Shown here piece by piece: positions 46,929-59,460 of a stretch of 64,000 nt of DNA (positions within the stretch are counted from its first letter, which is position 1; every line of letters begins with the position of its first letter). Source of the stretch: an uncultured Tolumonas sp. (GTDB lineage Bacteria > Pseudomonadota > Gammaproteobacteria > Enterobacterales > Aeromonadaceae). Both the position numbers and the translations under genes were made by a program. Below the pieces are notes generated by a model, which did not search any database, had not been told where the DNA came from, and saw nothing but the letters and a program-made list of their open reading frames with translations. The stretch covers positions 744,001-808,000 of the forward strand of contig NZ_OY782757.1 of NCBI RefSeq assembly GCF_963678185.1, written 5' to 3'.

Positions 46929-47986
46929 TGAGTCTGACGAAACTGGCTTGCCAGCGCGTACAAGATCTGACCCCTTACCTATCTGCCCGCCGTATTGGCG
47001 GTAAAGGTCATGTCTTCCTGAACGCCAACGAGGCACCGAAAAGCGAACAATATACGCTGGATAGCAGTAATCTGAACCGTTACCCGGAATGTCAGCCGCC
47101 ACAAGTGATCGAATCTTATGCCGCCTATGCGGGTGTGCAGCCTGACCAAGTGCTGGTCAGCCGTGGATCTGACGAAGCGATCGAATTACTGGTACGCACC
47201 TTCTGTGAGCCGGGTAAGGAAGAGATCCTGATCTGCCCACCGACTTACGGTATGTATTCCATCAGTGCGGAAACCTGTGGTGTTGGCATCCGTACTGTTC
47301 CTCCGCTAGCAGATTTCCAGCCGAATGTTCCGGCTATTCTGGAACAGCTGGATGGTGTGAAGGTTATTTTCTTCTGCTCGCCAAATAACCCGACCGGTAC
47401 AGTGCTGGATCGTGAAAAACTGATCACGGTGCTGAATGCCACACAGAACAAAGCGATTGTTGTGGTCGATGAAGCCTATATTGAGTTCTGCCCGCAATTC
47501 AGCATGATTGACCTGATCAATGATTATCCAAATCTGGTGATCACCCGCACACTGTCTAAAGGCTTTGCCTTGGCTGGACTGCGCTGTGGCTTCACCATTG
47601 CGAATGCGGAAGTGATCAGCCTGCTGCTGAAAGTGATCGCACCTTACCCGATTGCTGAACCCGTAGCGCAAATTGCCGCGCAGGCATTAAGCCCTGCCGG
47701 TCTGGAAAAAATGCGTGCTCGCATCGCTTGGTTAAATGAGCTGAAGCAAAAATTCAAAGCCGATATTGCTGCTTTGCCATGTGTAAAAGATATTTACGAT
47801 GATAACGGTAACTTTGTGCTGATCCGTTTTACCGAGAGTGCAAAAGTATTTGCTGCTATGGTTGAACAAGGCATTATTTTGCGTGATTTTGCGAATAAGC
47901 CGATGCTGGATAATTCCGTGCGTGTCACGATTGGTGACGAAGCAGAAATGCAGGCAGTGTTAACTGTACTGCAATCACTGGCCTGA
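46928..47986 (+). CDS. hisC: Histidinol-phosphate aminotransferase
   Basis: The 352-residue PLP enzyme has [52 protein letters not shown] and [19 protein letters not shown] with the Schiff-base Lys. It lies in the usual hisD-C-B order. Confidence 0.98.
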   Translation: MSLTKLACQRVQDLTPYLSARRIGGKGHVFLNANEAPKSEQYTLDSSNLNRYPECQPPQVIESYAAYAGVQPDQVLVSRGSDEAIELLVRTFCEPGKEEILICPPTYGMYSISAETCGVGIRTVPPLADFQPNVPAILEQLDGVKVIFFCSPNNPTGTVLDREKLITVLNATQNKAIVVVDEAYIEFCPQFSMIDLINDYPNLVITRTLSKGFALAGLRCGFTIANAEVISLLLKVIAPYPIAEPVAQIAAQALSPAGLEKMRARIAWLNELKQKFKADIAALPCVKDIYDDNGNFVLIRFTESAKVFAAMVEQGIILRDFANKPMLDNSVRVTIGDEAEMQAVLTVLQSLA

Positions 47987-47999
47987 CAGGGAGAACGCC

Positions 48000-49073
48000 G
48001 TGAGCCAAAAGCAAAAATTTCTCTTCATTGACCGCGACGGTACTTTGATTGAAGAACCTGTGGTCGATAAGCAGGTTGATAGTCTGGATAAACTGCGCTT
48101 TGAGCCAATGGTCATTCCGGCTCTGCGTGAACTGCAGGCAGCGGGTTATGTTTTAGTGATGGTGACCAATCAGGATGGTTTAGGCACCGACAGTTTGCCT
48201 CTGGAAAACTTCCAACCGCCGCAAGATCTGATGATGCACATCTTTGAATCACAAGGCGTGACTTGGGAAGCGGTGCTGATTTGCCCACATTTCCCACATG
48301 AAGACTGTACCTGCCGTAAACCGAAACTCGGCATCGTGAAAGATTACATGCATTCAGGCCGTATTGATCATGCCAACTCGTATGTGATCGGCGATCGCAT
48401 CACGGACGTGCAGCTGGCAGAAAACATGGGCATTCATGGAATTCGTTATAATCCAGAGACCTGCAACTGGAATCACATCCGTGACATGCTGCTGAATAAA
48501 GGCCGCAAAGCGCACGTGATCAGAAATACCAAAGAAACTCAGATCAGTGTTGATGTTGATCTGGATAAATCTGGCAGCAATCAAATCGCAACCGGTATTG
48601 GTTTCTTTGATCACATGCTGGATCAGATCGCAACGCATGCTGGCTTCAGCCTGCAATTAAGTGTGAAAGGCGATTTGCATATCGACGATCATCACACAGT
48701 TGAAGATACAGCTCTTGCGTTGGGCGAAGCACTGAAAAAAGCATTGGGTAACAAACGCGGCATTGGTCGTTTTGGTTTCCTGCTGCCGATGGATGAATGT
48801 CTGGCTCAGGTTGCTATAGACTTATCTGGCCGTCCATTCCTCGTGTTTGATGCGAATTTTGGCCGCGAACAAGTGGGCGAATTCAACACCGAAATGGTGC
48901 AACATTTCTTCCGCTCACTGACTGATGCCATGGCAATCACGTTAAATCTGTCTGTAACGGAAGGTAATACGCATCATCAGGTCGAAGCGCTGTTCAAAGG
49001 TTTTGGTCGCGCATTGCGTCAGGCGATCAAAGTAGAAGGCACGGAACTGCCCTCTTCCAAAGGTGTTCTGTAA
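48000..49073 (+). CDS. hisB: Bifunctional histidinol-phosphatase / IGP dehydratase
   Basis: The 357-residue fusion starts at GTG 48000. Residues 1-165 are a HAD phosphatase ([14 protein letters not shown]; zinc-type [15 protein letters not shown]), and residues 166-357 are the dehydratase ([37 protein letters not shown]). This fusion is typical of gammaproteobacteria. Confidence 0.98.
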   Translation: MSQKQKFLFIDRDGTLIEEPVVDKQVDSLDKLRFEPMVIPALRELQAAGYVLVMVTNQDGLGTDSLPLENFQPPQDLMMHIFESQGVTWEAVLICPHFPHEDCTCRKPKLGIVKDYMHSGRIDHANSYVIGDRITDVQLAENMGIHGIRYNPETCNWNHIRDMLLNKGRKAHVIRNTKETQISVDVDLDKSGSNQIATGIGFFDHMLDQIATHAGFSLQLSVKGDLHIDDHHTVEDTALALGEALKKALGNKRGIGRFGFLLPMDECLAQVAIDLSGRPFLVFDANFGREQVGEFNTEMVQHFFRSLTDAMAITLNLSVTEGNTHHQVEALFKGFGRALRQAIKVEGTELPSSKGVL

Positions 49074-49083
49074 GGGGTTCAGC

Positions 49084-51170
<2,087 letters not shown>

Positions 51171-51178
<8 letters not shown>

Positions 51179-51791
51179 TTTAATTACTGTTGACCCAACT
51201 CGTCTGGATTGGGAAAAAACTGGCGGTATGATCCCAGCGATTGTGCAGCATGTACATACCGGTCAGGTATTGATGCAAGGTTATATGACCCGCGAAGCGC
51301 TGGATAAAACGCTGGAAACAGGTCATGTGACGTTCTTTAGTCGCAGCAAAAACCGTCTATGGACTAAAGGCGAAACCTCTGGTCACGTGCTGCAACTGCA
51401 TGCTATTACCACCGACTGCGACAATGACAGTCTACTGGTTGCTGCTGACCCGATTGGTCCGACTTGCCACCGTGGTTGCCCATCGTGTTTTGATGAACAC
51501 CCTGCGCTGCCACTGGGCTTTTTAGCTGAGTTAGAGCAGATCCTGGCTGGTCGTAAAGATGCCGATCCTTCATCCAGTTATACTGCGAGCTTGTATGCCA
51601 AAGGCACTAAACGTATTGCACAGAAAGTGGGCGAAGAAGGCGTTGAAGTAGCACTGGCCGCAATGGCAAAAGATCGGGAAGAGCTGATCAATGAATCTGC
51701 CGATTTGCTGTATCACCTGACTGTCTTGCTGCAAAACGAAGGTCTGAAACTGGCCGATGTTGTTAACTGCCTGAAAGAACGTCATAAATAA
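51171..51791 (+). CDS. hisI: PRA-CH hydrolase / PRA-PH pyrophosphatase fusion
   Basis: The 206-residue protein starts at GTG 51171. The HisI part ([35 protein letters not shown], zinc Cys in [10 protein letters not shown]) is fused to the HisE part ([33 protein letters not shown]). It is the final gene of the operon. Confidence 0.97.
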
Positions 51792-51800
51792 TGTGACTGC

Positions 51801-51830
51801 GGAACAGAAATTCTCATGTTTTTCTGTTCC
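51801..51830 (+). terminator. Weak hairpin after the his operon
   Basis: GGAACAGAAA and TTTCTGTTCC form a 10-bp stem shortly after the hisI stop. The downstream sequence (GTAATCTTCG) is not a T-run, so it may be a processing or weak termination site. Confidence 0.45.
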
Positions 51831-52001
51831 GTAATCTTCGTTCAATATGTTTCATTCTTCGTTTTTTCCTTCCTAACACAGCTAATTACGCCAAACAAAT
51901 TGGTGTTCGCCACAGAATCAAAATCCCATAGTAAACAGCTTACTCTGTTACGTTTATACTGAAACCTAACGATGTTTCTATGATGACTGTGCGCGCATTT
52001 T

Positions 52002-53243
52002 ATGAATAAGATCCTTTTGATTGAAGACAGCATGATGATCTCTCGAGCACTCAGCGCGAATATTCGCAAAGAGTTAAATGTTGAGGTCGATTCCGCTTAT
52101 ACGCTGGCTGATGCTAAAGCCCGATTGGCATCGAATCATGATTATTTTGCCGCACTGGTTGATCTGACATTACCGGATGCTCCAGATGGAGAAGCGTTAG
52201 ATGAAGTATTGCAATGGCATATTCCCGCCATCGTCATGACCGCTAGTTTTAGTGAAGAAAAACGCGATGAGTTACTGGAACGTGGCCTCGTTGATTACAT
52301 CATTAAAGATTCAAAAACATCGTTTAACTATGTAGTCAGTCTGCTGCGCCGTCTTTATCTCAATCAATTTATTTCGGTATTGGTGGTCGAAGATTCATTT
52401 ACTGGGATGCAGTTTGTTACCCGACAATTACGCCGTTGGCTGCTGACCGTTCATGAAGCTGCTGATGGCGCAGAAGCATTGGCAATTTTGAACAAACACC
52501 CTGAAATCAAAATGATCCTCGCGGATTACCATATGCCTGTCATGAATGGCATGGAGCTGGTTAAAGCGCTACGCGAGAAAAAAGATAAAGAAGAACTGGC
52601 CATTATTGGTATTTCCGCCATCAATGAAAAATCACTGTCGGCCCGCTTCATTAAATATGGCGCCAATGACTTTTTGACTAAACCGTTTGCGCCGGAAGAG
52701 CTGCAATGCCGAATCAATCATAATCTGGAAACACTGGAGTTATTAGCCAAGCTGCGTGAAACCACATATCGTGATTACCTAACGCAACTGTTTAATCGCC
52801 GTTATTTATTTGAAAAGGCAGAAAAACAATTCCGCGCGGCTAAATCGGCCGGTCACCCTATCACTATGTGTGTTATGGATATTGATCATTTTAAACGGAT
52901 CAACGATGCGCATGGCCATCATGCCGGTGACACCGTATTACGCACTATATCTACGTTGTTTAGCGAGCATTTCCCCGATTGCATTACGTTCCGTTTAGGC
53001 GGAGAAGAGTTCGGAGTGATCATGCTGAATATTCCCTTTGAAGTCGCACTGACACGTATTGAGCAATTTCAACAGGATTTAAAAGATACACCGATGGATC
53101 TCGGGCACCCAGTCTATGTTACAGCCAGTTTCGGTGTTACTGATGAATTGGCCGATCAGCTGGATGAAATGCTTCAAGCAGCTGATCGACTGCTCTATCA
53201 GGCGAAACAGCAAGGCAGAGACCGGATTTGCACCAATAATTAA
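52002..53243 (+). CDS. REC-REC-GGDEF diguanylate cyclase
   Basis: The 413-residue protein has two response-regulator domains: ILLIEDSMMIS with ALVDLTLPD as phospho-acceptor, and SVLVVEDSFTG with MILADYHMPVMNG. A GGDEF domain follows (FRLGGEEFGVIM active site, preceded by DIDHFKRINDAHGHHAGD). It should make cyclic di-GMP when phosphorylated. The inhibitory RxxD site that normally lies five residues before GGEEF is absent (FPDC there). No histidine kinase is adjacent. Confidence 0.92.
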   Translation: MNKILLIEDSMMISRALSANIRKELNVEVDSAYTLADAKARLASNHDYFAALVDLTLPDAPDGEALDEVLQWHIPAIVMTASFSEEKRDELLERGLVDYIIKDSKTSFNYVVSLLRRLYLNQFISVLVVEDSFTGMQFVTRQLRRWLLTVHEAADGAEALAILNKHPEIKMILADYHMPVMNGMELVKALREKKDKEELAIIGISAINEKSLSARFIKYGANDFLTKPFAPEELQCRINHNLETLELLAKLRETTYRDYLTQLFNRRYLFEKAEKQFRAAKSAGHPITMCVMDIDHFKRINDAHGHHAGDTVLRTISTLFSEHFPDCITFRLGGEEFGVIMLNIPFEVALTRIEQFQQDLKDTPMDLGHPVYVTASFGVTDELADQLDEMLQAADRLLYQAKQQGRDRICTNN

Positions 53244-53259
53244 CGCTTTTCTTGGCTGA

Positions 53260-54012
53260 CTACTTGGCTTTACCCTGATTAGCGACGGCATGTGCTTTGG
53301 CAGCTATTTCTTCTGGGTCACCGAGGTAGTAATGCTTCACTGGCTGCATATCGTCATCAAGTTCATAGATCAGAGGCACACCCGTTGGAATGTTCAACTC
53401 AAGGATGTCTTTTTCACTGATCCCATCAAGATGTTTCACTAAGGCGCGCAGCGAATTGCCGTGGGCCGCGATAATCACCCGTTCACCAGATGCAACTCTG
53501 GGTTTTATGACATCATTCCAATACGGTATGACACGATCAATGGTAATAGCTAAGCTTTCGGTAACGGGTAGTTGTTCTTTATTCAGTTTGGCATAACGCG
53601 GATCATGGCCAGGAAAGCGTTTATCGTCTTCTGTTAACGCAGGTGGCGTAATCGCATAACCCCGCCGCCATAACAGCACTTGTTCATCACCATATTTCTG
53701 TGCCGTTTCTGCCTTGTTCAAGCCTTGCAGCGCACCATAGTGACGTTCATTTAATCGCCAGTCTTTTTCTACAGGGATCCACTGCAGATCCATCTCTTCT
53801 TGAATATACCATAGTGTTGAAATGGCACGTTTCAGTACAGATGTATAAGCAAAATCAAAAGTATAACCTTCTTTCAGCAGTAATTTGCCTGCCTGATGGG
53901 CTTCTTCTATGCCTTTTGGCGACAGTTCGACATCAGTCCAGCCGGTGAAACGATTTTCCTGATTCCAAGTACTTTCACCATGCCGGATTAATACTAATTT
54001 TTTGGTAGTCAT
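53260..54012 (-). CDS. gpmA: 2,3-BPG-dependent phosphoglycerate mutase
   Basis: The 250-residue glycolytic enzyme has the phospho-His motif [34 protein letters not shown] and the second His in [17 protein letters not shown]. The start is ATG 54012 ([13 protein letters not shown]) after GAGAGG. A strong Fur box lies just upstream, and gpmA is known to be Fur-regulated in E. coli. Confidence 0.97.
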   Translation of the reverse strand: MTTKKLVLIRHGESTWNQENRFTGWTDVELSPKGIEEAHQAGKLLLKEGYTFDFAYTSVLKRAISTLWYIQEEMDLQWIPVEKDWRLNERHYGALQGLNKAETAQKYGDEQVLLWRRGYAITPPALTEDDKRFPGHDPRYAKLNKEQLPVTESLAITIDRVIPYWNDVIKPRVASGERVIIAAHGNSLRALVKHLDGISEKDILELNIPTGVPLIYELDDDMQPVKHYYLGDPEEIAAKAHAVANQGKAK

Positions 54013-54036
54013 GTTGATTGCCTCTCTTTGCATATC

Positions 54037-54055
54037 TCTAATGATAATTATTATC
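54037..54055. promoter_or_regulatory. Fur box of gpmA
   Basis: AATGATAATTATTATC plus flanks matches the 19-base Fur consensus at 16 positions. It lies 25 bases before the gpmA start codon on the minus strand. Confidence 0.65.
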
Positions 54056-54226
54056 AATAGCGCAAATGAGAAGCAATACTATTTGGACGATTATTACGAT
54101 AAGTAAAACCTATCGATGATCTTTCATTGCCAGTTATATTAACTAAGCTGATATAAGCGGACTCTGTTCGCAGAGCCGCTTAATACAAAGGCATCAAATT
54201 AAACATAATATTTCTGACGATGAATA

Positions 54227-55138
54227 TCACGCATTTGGCTTCAATATCGCTATACCTTCCCCTTTCTTACTCATTGGGCGGTAAAAAACCAGAACATTTC
54301 CCGCGATAACCAAACCCAAGCCGAATAAACCAGACAGTGACCAGTGATAATCTTCAAACCAAACCGATAAATTTAAGGCCACTATCGGAAATAACACTGT
54401 GCTGTAGGCGGCTCGTTCTGCACCGATGCGCCCCACCAGCATCAGATAAGCTGTAAATCCAATAACAGAACCGAAGAAAGCCAGATATACCAAGGCCCCC
54501 CAATAACGCGGACTGGGGTCAATTTGCCAGCTCAAACCGGAAAACAGACTACCTACCAGCAAAACAGTGGCCCCGCATAACATGGCCCAGCCATTGGTCT
54601 GCAATGGTGTGGCACCTAAGGTCTGTAAACGTGCGGAAATAAGATTACCGGAAGAGAAAAATAACGTGCCCAGCAAAGCTAAACCCAAGCCTTTTAGCAC
54701 ATTGAGAGAAGCTGAATGAGCGGATATTTCCGGCCAGAACAGAAACAATAAGCCCACCAGCCCTAACCCACCGCCTTGCCAAACTTTCGGCTGGATCTGT
54801 TTATGAAAGATGAACCGAGCACTCAGTGCATTCCAAAGTGTTGAAGTGGAAAAGATCACCGCGATCAATCCGCTGGGTATCCAGGCACTGGCCGTATAAA
54901 AACAGAGAAAGTTACAACAGAACAAAAACACGCCTTGCAGCAAAATCAGACGCAACACTTCCCCTTTTGGAATGGTTAATTTCTTTCGCAATACCAGATA
55001 AGTCAGCATGATAAATGCGGCCAGCAGGAAACGTCCGGCAATTGAAAATGGGATCGCAGTAACGCCCAACTGCCATTTCAGTGCCAGCCACGTGGTTCCC
55101 CAAATCAGTACGGTCGTGATATACAGCAGAATATTCAT
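54227..55138 (-). CDS. EamA/DMT-family transporter
   Basis: The 303-residue protein has ten hydrophobic helices in two EamA halves. The first opens LYITTVLIWGTTWLALKWQL; the second has LGLALLGTLFFSSGNLISAR and ends with a short basic tail. Members export amino acids or other metabolites; the substrate is not predictable. It is divergent from an AraC regulator, its probable activator. Confidence 0.85.
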   Translation of the reverse strand: MNILLYITTVLIWGTTWLALKWQLGVTAIPFSIAGRFLLAAFIMLTYLVLRKKLTIPKGEVLRLILLQGVFLFCCNFLCFYTASAWIPSGLIAVIFSTSTLWNALSARFIFHKQIQPKVWQGGGLGLVGLLFLFWPEISAHSASLNVLKGLGLALLGTLFFSSGNLISARLQTLGATPLQTNGWAMLCGATVLLVGSLFSGLSWQIDPSPRYWGALVYLAFFGSVIGFTAYLMLVGRIGAERAAYSTVLFPIVALNLSVWFEDYHWSLSGLFGLGLVIAGNVLVFYRPMSKKGEGIAILKPNA

Positions 55139-55281
55139 ATAACCTCCGTTTCTATTCTGCTAACTATCATGATGGTTTTCGGGCAAAACCAATTGTCTGT
55201 TCTTGCGGTTATTTACGAAGATGGCTTTTGTTTAACGCGATAATCGATACACTCAAAGGTGAACGCGTAGTAAGGATGGTT

Positions 55282-56178
55282 ATGCCGAACGCACAAATGC
55301 ATGTTGTCGATGTGCTTACCGAAGCACACGCCACGTTGAAGCGCCACTCCCCGCTAGGTGATGGTTTCAGCGCGGCTACCTGGCATCGGCAATTGCTGAA
55401 TGACACGGCTTATTCTCGTCCCGGTCACCATACGCTTTCCCTTTATCTTTCCGGCGGCGAAAAAGTTCGGCGACGCGATCAACCGGATAAATGGGGTGCC
55501 CCCGGCAAGTTGTGTCTGTTGCCAGCAGAGCATGAATCATACTGGGAAATTGGCGGTGAAATACGCTTCTTGCATTTGTATATGCCGCCAGAGTTATTTG
55601 CCCGACAAGTCGTACAAATCTTGGATGCCGAACCACGCTTGTTTTCTTTAGCCGATCGCACTTATATGGATGATGCCTGGCTAACCGCATCGTGTTTGCG
55701 TCTGGTGCAATATGACTGGAGTGATCCAATAGCCTGCTTGTCTGCTAACGCCTTAAGCCATGACATTTTGCTGCACCTGTTACAGACACAAACTCAGCGT
55801 GTGCAATTGCCCGCGATCAAAGGTGGGTTATCGCCAGTGCAGCGAACGACTATTCGTGACTGGATAGAGACTCATCTGGCGGAAAACATGACGTTATCAG
55901 CCATGGCCGAGCAACTTCACCTTTCCGGATATCATTTTGCTCATATGTTTAAGATAAGCTTCGGTATGCCCCCGCACAATTGGGTATTACGCCGACGTAT
56001 AGAGCGTGCACGTGAACAGTTACAACATACCAATGACGATTTACTCACCATAGCCCTGCAAAATGGCTTCGCCAGCGTGAGCCATCTCAGTAAGCATATG
56101 AAACAATTGATCGGGGTTCCGCCCGGTAAATACCGTCATTGGAGTCAAACCACTGCCCTTCCTGCCACTGGGAGCTGA
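55282..56178 (+). CDS. AraC-family transcriptional regulator
   Basis: The 298-residue regulator has a cupin-like sensor part (SYWEIGGEIRFLHLYMPPEL) and two helix-turn-helices (MTLSAMAEQLHLSGYHFAHM; LLTIALQNGFASVSHLSKHM) ending GVPPGKYRHW. The start is ATG 55282, 5-6 bases after TAAGGA; the frame is open upstream to 55228 but that part lacks a site. It reads divergently from the DMT transporter. Confidence 0.87.
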   Translation: MPNAQMHVVDVLTEAHATLKRHSPLGDGFSAATWHRQLLNDTAYSRPGHHTLSLYLSGGEKVRRRDQPDKWGAPGKLCLLPAEHESYWEIGGEIRFLHLYMPPELFARQVVQILDAEPRLFSLADRTYMDDAWLTASCLRLVQYDWSDPIACLSANALSHDILLHLLQTQTQRVQLPAIKGGLSPVQRTTIRDWIETHLAENMTLSAMAEQLHLSGYHFAHMFKISFGMPPHNWVLRRRIERAREQLQHTNDDLLTIALQNGFASVSHLSKHMKQLIGVPPGKYRHWSQTTALPATGS

Positions 56179-56244
56179 GTAGTTTTTAAACTGATATAAA
56201 TTATTCCACTTTAGGGCTTGTCGGATTTTAAACACACGCGCATA

Positions 56245-56266
56245 ATTAATTGCATAGTCAATTAAT
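56245..56266. promoter_or_regulatory. MarR operator
   Basis: ATTAATTG-catagt-CAATTAAT is a perfect 8-bp inverted repeat with a 6-bp spacer, ending 13 bases before the marR-type start. Size, symmetry and place are those of an autoregulatory MarR site. Confidence 0.65.
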
Positions 56267-56279
56267 GACAAGGCAATAT

Positions 56280-56786
56280 ATGTCTAAGCAAAATCCATCC
56301 TCGTATGAAATTCTGAATCTGGCTGAAAATGTGAGTTTTCTGCTTGGTAATACCAACCTGCTCAAAGATCGTTTGTTAGATCAGCATATTGCGGAAGAAG
56401 ACATTACCGCAGCGCAAGCTAAAGCCCTGTTCAAGATGCATTTTTTTAACATCAACCGCCCTTCCGACATCTGTAAATCATTGGGTGTTGATGGTGGTGC
56501 CGTCACCCGAATGCTCGATCGTCTCGAAAAGAAAGAACTGATCACACGCTCACCTGACCCTAGTGATCGTCGCTCTTTATTGATTGCTGTGACCGATAAA
56601 GGTCGTGAAGTGATTGATCGCGCGCTACCGCTTGCCGTGAACTCGCAAAAAGAGCTGGTCAGTGCGTTAACCGATGATGAGATCCAGCAACTCAAAATAA
56701 TACTGAGAAAAATCTTAGTGGCTGCGGGTTCAACCTGTGGCCTTGCGACTGCTTCATTTCCTGCTATCGAACCAAAAGAAGATTAA
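56280..56786 (+). CDS. MarR-family repressor of the efflux operon
   Basis: The 168-residue winged-helix protein has FFNINRPSDICKSLGVDGGA, VTRMLDRLEKKELITRSPDP and SDRRSLLIAVTDKGREV, the MarR recognition helix and wing. The start is ATG 56280; the in-frame ATG at 56250 lies inside the operator. Its TAA shares a base with the next ATG (TAATG), so it is co-translated with the efflux genes and probably represses them. Confidence 0.92.
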   Translation: MSKQNPSSYEILNLAENVSFLLGNTNLLKDRLLDQHIAEEDITAAQAKALFKMHFFNINRPSDICKSLGVDGGAVTRMLDRLEKKELITRSPDPSDRRSLLIAVTDKGREVIDRALPLAVNSQKELVSALTDDEIQQLKIILRKILVAAGSTCGLATASFPAIEPKED

Positions 56787-58246
56787 TGATGAAAGCAACC
56801 ACGTTTGTAATTTCAGGCATTGCACTATGTGTGCTGTTATCGGGTTGCGCTTCACCCGATGACGTTCAAGCCAATGGTGTTTTATTAAAAACCGGTGCTT
56901 TAGCCAGTCAACATTCGCTGGCAACTGACCACTTATCTCCTGCTGATTGGCCAAAACAAGATTGGTGGAATCAGTTAGGCGACCCGGCACTGGCACAATT
57001 AATTAATGAAGCCTTAGCGCATAACCCAACCATGCAAGTCGCTAACGCCCGTTTGGAGGCTGCTGATGCGCAGGTGTCTGCTGCTGATGCCGGTTTCTCA
57101 CCAACACTGGATGCCAACGCCAGTTTGAAACGTTCGCGTCTATCTCGCTTAGAAGATCCGTCTGGACAGGGTAACCGCTTTTCTACCGTTCGCTCTGCTG
57201 GGTTAACTTTTAGCTATGACTTTGACCTCTGGGGTGGAAAACGTGCCGCATGGGAAGCCAGTGTTAACCAGCAAAAAGCGTCGGAAGTTGATTATCAGGC
57301 TGCCCGTATTGCTTTATCCACTAGTATTACCCGTACCTACATTCAGTTGGCCAATGCCTATGAATCAGCCGATTTAGCGAAACGGGAACTGGACCGCGCA
57401 CAACAAATTACACAGATCACACAGCAACTACTGAAGTCTGGCTTGGTCGCAGAAGACCGTTTACTGGCCGCCAATACCGCGGTATCAGCGGCGAAACAAC
57501 AAGTTGAACAACGCACTTTGGTGATCGGTCAGCTTAAAAACAGTTTGAGTACGCTATTAGGCCAAGGGCCAGATCGCGCAGCTTCATTGCCACGTCCACA
57601 TTTATTGAGCGCTCAAGTAACTGGCCTGCCGGAAAATATTCCTGCATCGTTGATCAGTCATCGTGCTGACATCACCGCTGCGCGGTGGCGCGTTGAAGCA
57701 GCGAGTAAAAATATCGCTGTCGCCAAAGCGCGTTATTACCCTGATTTTAATCTGACCGCGATGGCTGGTTTTAAATCAATTTTGGGCGATGCCATTTTAG
57801 GTGATGTCAGTCAATCATGGAGTGTTGCGCCTGCGGTTTCCATCCCCTTGTTTGAAACCGGGCTGAAAGCCAATCTGCAAGCCAAAACTGCTGCTTATGA
57901 CTTAGCGGTCGCGCAATATAACCAGACCCTGACCAATGCATTAGGTGAGATCGCTGACAATGTGTTGGTGATGCAATCATTAAAACAACAGCTTATTGAT
58001 GCGGAAGAAACAGCCACGTTAGCAGACAAAACCTATCAGGTTAGCGCTGCCCGCTTCCGTTCAGGTTTAGGCAGCCAGCTGGCCGTATTAATAGCAGAAC
58101 AGCAGCTGATCCAGGCGGAAAACCAATTATCGACGCTGAAAACACGTCAACAAGATTCGCTGGCATTACTGATCCAATCGCTGGGCGGTGGATTTAGTAA
58201 CGATGAACATGCCACAGCCTCTCATTTGCAAAATAAAAATAGCTAA
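56786..58246 (+). CDS. Outer-membrane efflux lipoprotein (NodT/OprM family)
   Basis: The 486-residue protein has a lipoprotein signal with the lipobox VLLSGCASP, DWWNQLGDPALAQLINEALA, VANARLEAADAQVSAADAGF and a second half with YPDFNLTAMAGF, LFETGLKANLQAKTAAYDL. These are the two repeats of TolC-like channels. It gives the exit duct for the pump encoded next. Confidence 0.92.
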   Translation: MMKATTFVISGIALCVLLSGCASPDDVQANGVLLKTGALASQHSLATDHLSPADWPKQDWWNQLGDPALAQLINEALAHNPTMQVANARLEAADAQVSAADAGFSPTLDANASLKRSRLSRLEDPSGQGNRFSTVRSAGLTFSYDFDLWGGKRAAWEASVNQQKASEVDYQAARIALSTSITRTYIQLANAYESADLAKRELDRAQQITQITQQLLKSGLVAEDRLLAANTAVSAAKQQVEQRTLVIGQLKNSLSTLLGQGPDRAASLPRPHLLSAQVTGLPENIPASLISHRADITAARWRVEAASKNIAVAKARYYPDFNLTAMAGFKSILGDAILGDVSQSWSVAPAVSIPLFETGLKANLQAKTAAYDLAVAQYNQTLTNALGEIADNVLVMQSLKQQLIDAEETATLADKTYQVSAARFRSGLGSQLAVLIAEQQLIQAENQLSTLKTRQQDSLALLIQSLGGGFSNDEHATASHLQNKNS

Positions 58247-58265
58247 TGCGCAATAAGGATTAATT

Positions 58266-59456
58266 ATGAGCCATACCGTTTCTGAAAAATCAGCGTCACC
58301 TCGTTCCGGACAGCGCAAAAATAGCCTGCTGGTTTTATTAGTTTTGTTAATTATTGCTGCTGCCGGTTCTTACTATTGGTATTTCCATCATGCGATTTGG
58401 TCTGAATCGACTGACGACGCTTATATCAGCGGTAACTTAGTGCAGATCACGCCTGAAACAGCGGGTACCGTAACCAGTATTGCCGCCGATGATGGTGATT
58501 TTGTGCAAAAAGGTCAGCCGATGATCAGTTTTGACCAAAGCGATGCCCTATTAGCACAAGAAAATGCCGAAGCTGGTTTAGCGCAGACTGTTCGTCAGGT
58601 ACGTACACTGTTTAACAACGTCGATCAGGCTCAGGCTGTAACCGCAGAACGCAAAATTGACTTACAAAAAGCACAAGCGGATGTGGCCCGTCGTAAAAAC
58701 ATGGTGAAAGCCGGTGGTTTGTCACAAGAAGAACTGATCCATGCGCAGGATGTTGTCAGTTCCGCGGAAAAAGTGTTAGCCGCAGCGCAACAGCAACTGA
58801 AATCTCAACAAGCGCTGGTTAACAACACCACCGTGACAACCCATCCGTTGGTTAAAAGTGCTATTAGCAAACTGCGTCAGGCATATCTGGAAAAACAACG
58901 CACTGTGATGGTTGCACCGGTTTCTGGTTATGTGGCGCGTCGTAATGTACAGGTTGGTCAACGTGTAACTCCGGGCGCCACCCTGATGGCAGTTGTGCCT
59001 CTTGAGCAAGTTTGGGTCGATGCCAACTTCAAAGAAACTCAGCTGACCAAGATGCGTATCGGCCAACCCGCAACTGTCACTGCCGATCTGTATGGCAGCA
59101 AAGTGGAATATCACGGCAAAGTGGAAAGTCTGGGTATTGGTACCGGTAGTGCCTTTTCTCTGCTGCCAGCCCAAAACGCTACAGGTAACTGGATCAAGGT
59201 CGTTCAACGCTTACCTGTCCGTATTCAGCTGGATGCCGAAGAGCTGAAAAAACACCCTCTGCGTATTGGTTTGTCGATGATTGTTGATGTTGATTTGCAT
59301 AACACCGACGGAGCACTGTTAGCTGAAACCGCACCACATCAAGCTCGTTATCAGACTGATGTGTACGGACAACAACTGGCTGGTGTTGATGCCATCATCA
59401 AGAAAATCATTGCCGATAACGATACACAATCTTCATCTAGTCATATGAAAGGTTGA
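58266..59456 (+). CDS. EmrA-like membrane fusion protein
   Basis: The 396-residue HlyD-family adaptor has one N-terminal helix (LLVLLVLLIIAAAGSYYWYF), the lipoyl halves TDDAYISGNLVQITPETAGT and MVAPVSGYVARRNVQVGQRV, a long coiled coil between and VWVDANFKETQL, a mark of EmrA. It bridges the inner-membrane pump and the outer-membrane channel. Confidence 0.92.
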   Translation: MSHTVSEKSASPRSGQRKNSLLVLLVLLIIAAAGSYYWYFHHAIWSESTDDAYISGNLVQITPETAGTVTSIAADDGDFVQKGQPMISFDQSDALLAQENAEAGLAQTVRQVRTLFNNVDQAQAVTAERKIDLQKAQADVARRKNMVKAGGLSQEELIHAQDVVSSAEKVLAAAQQQLKSQQALVNNTTVTTHPLVKSAISKLRQAYLEKQRTVMVAPVSGYVARRNVQVGQRVTPGATLMAVVPLEQVWVDANFKETQLTKMRIGQPATVTADLYGSKVEYHGKVESLGIGTGSAFSLLPAQNATGNWIKVVQRLPVRIQLDAEELKKHPLRIGLSMIVDVDLHNTDGALLAETAPHQARYQTDVYGQQLAGVDAIIKKIIADNDTQSSSSHMKG

Positions 59457-59460
59457 GACC

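Noticed and set aside
51842-52069. Minus-strand 75-codon frame before the REC-REC-GGDEF gene
   Set aside because: It overlaps the start of a clear gene, has no family resemblance and no ribosome binding site; judged a chance frame.
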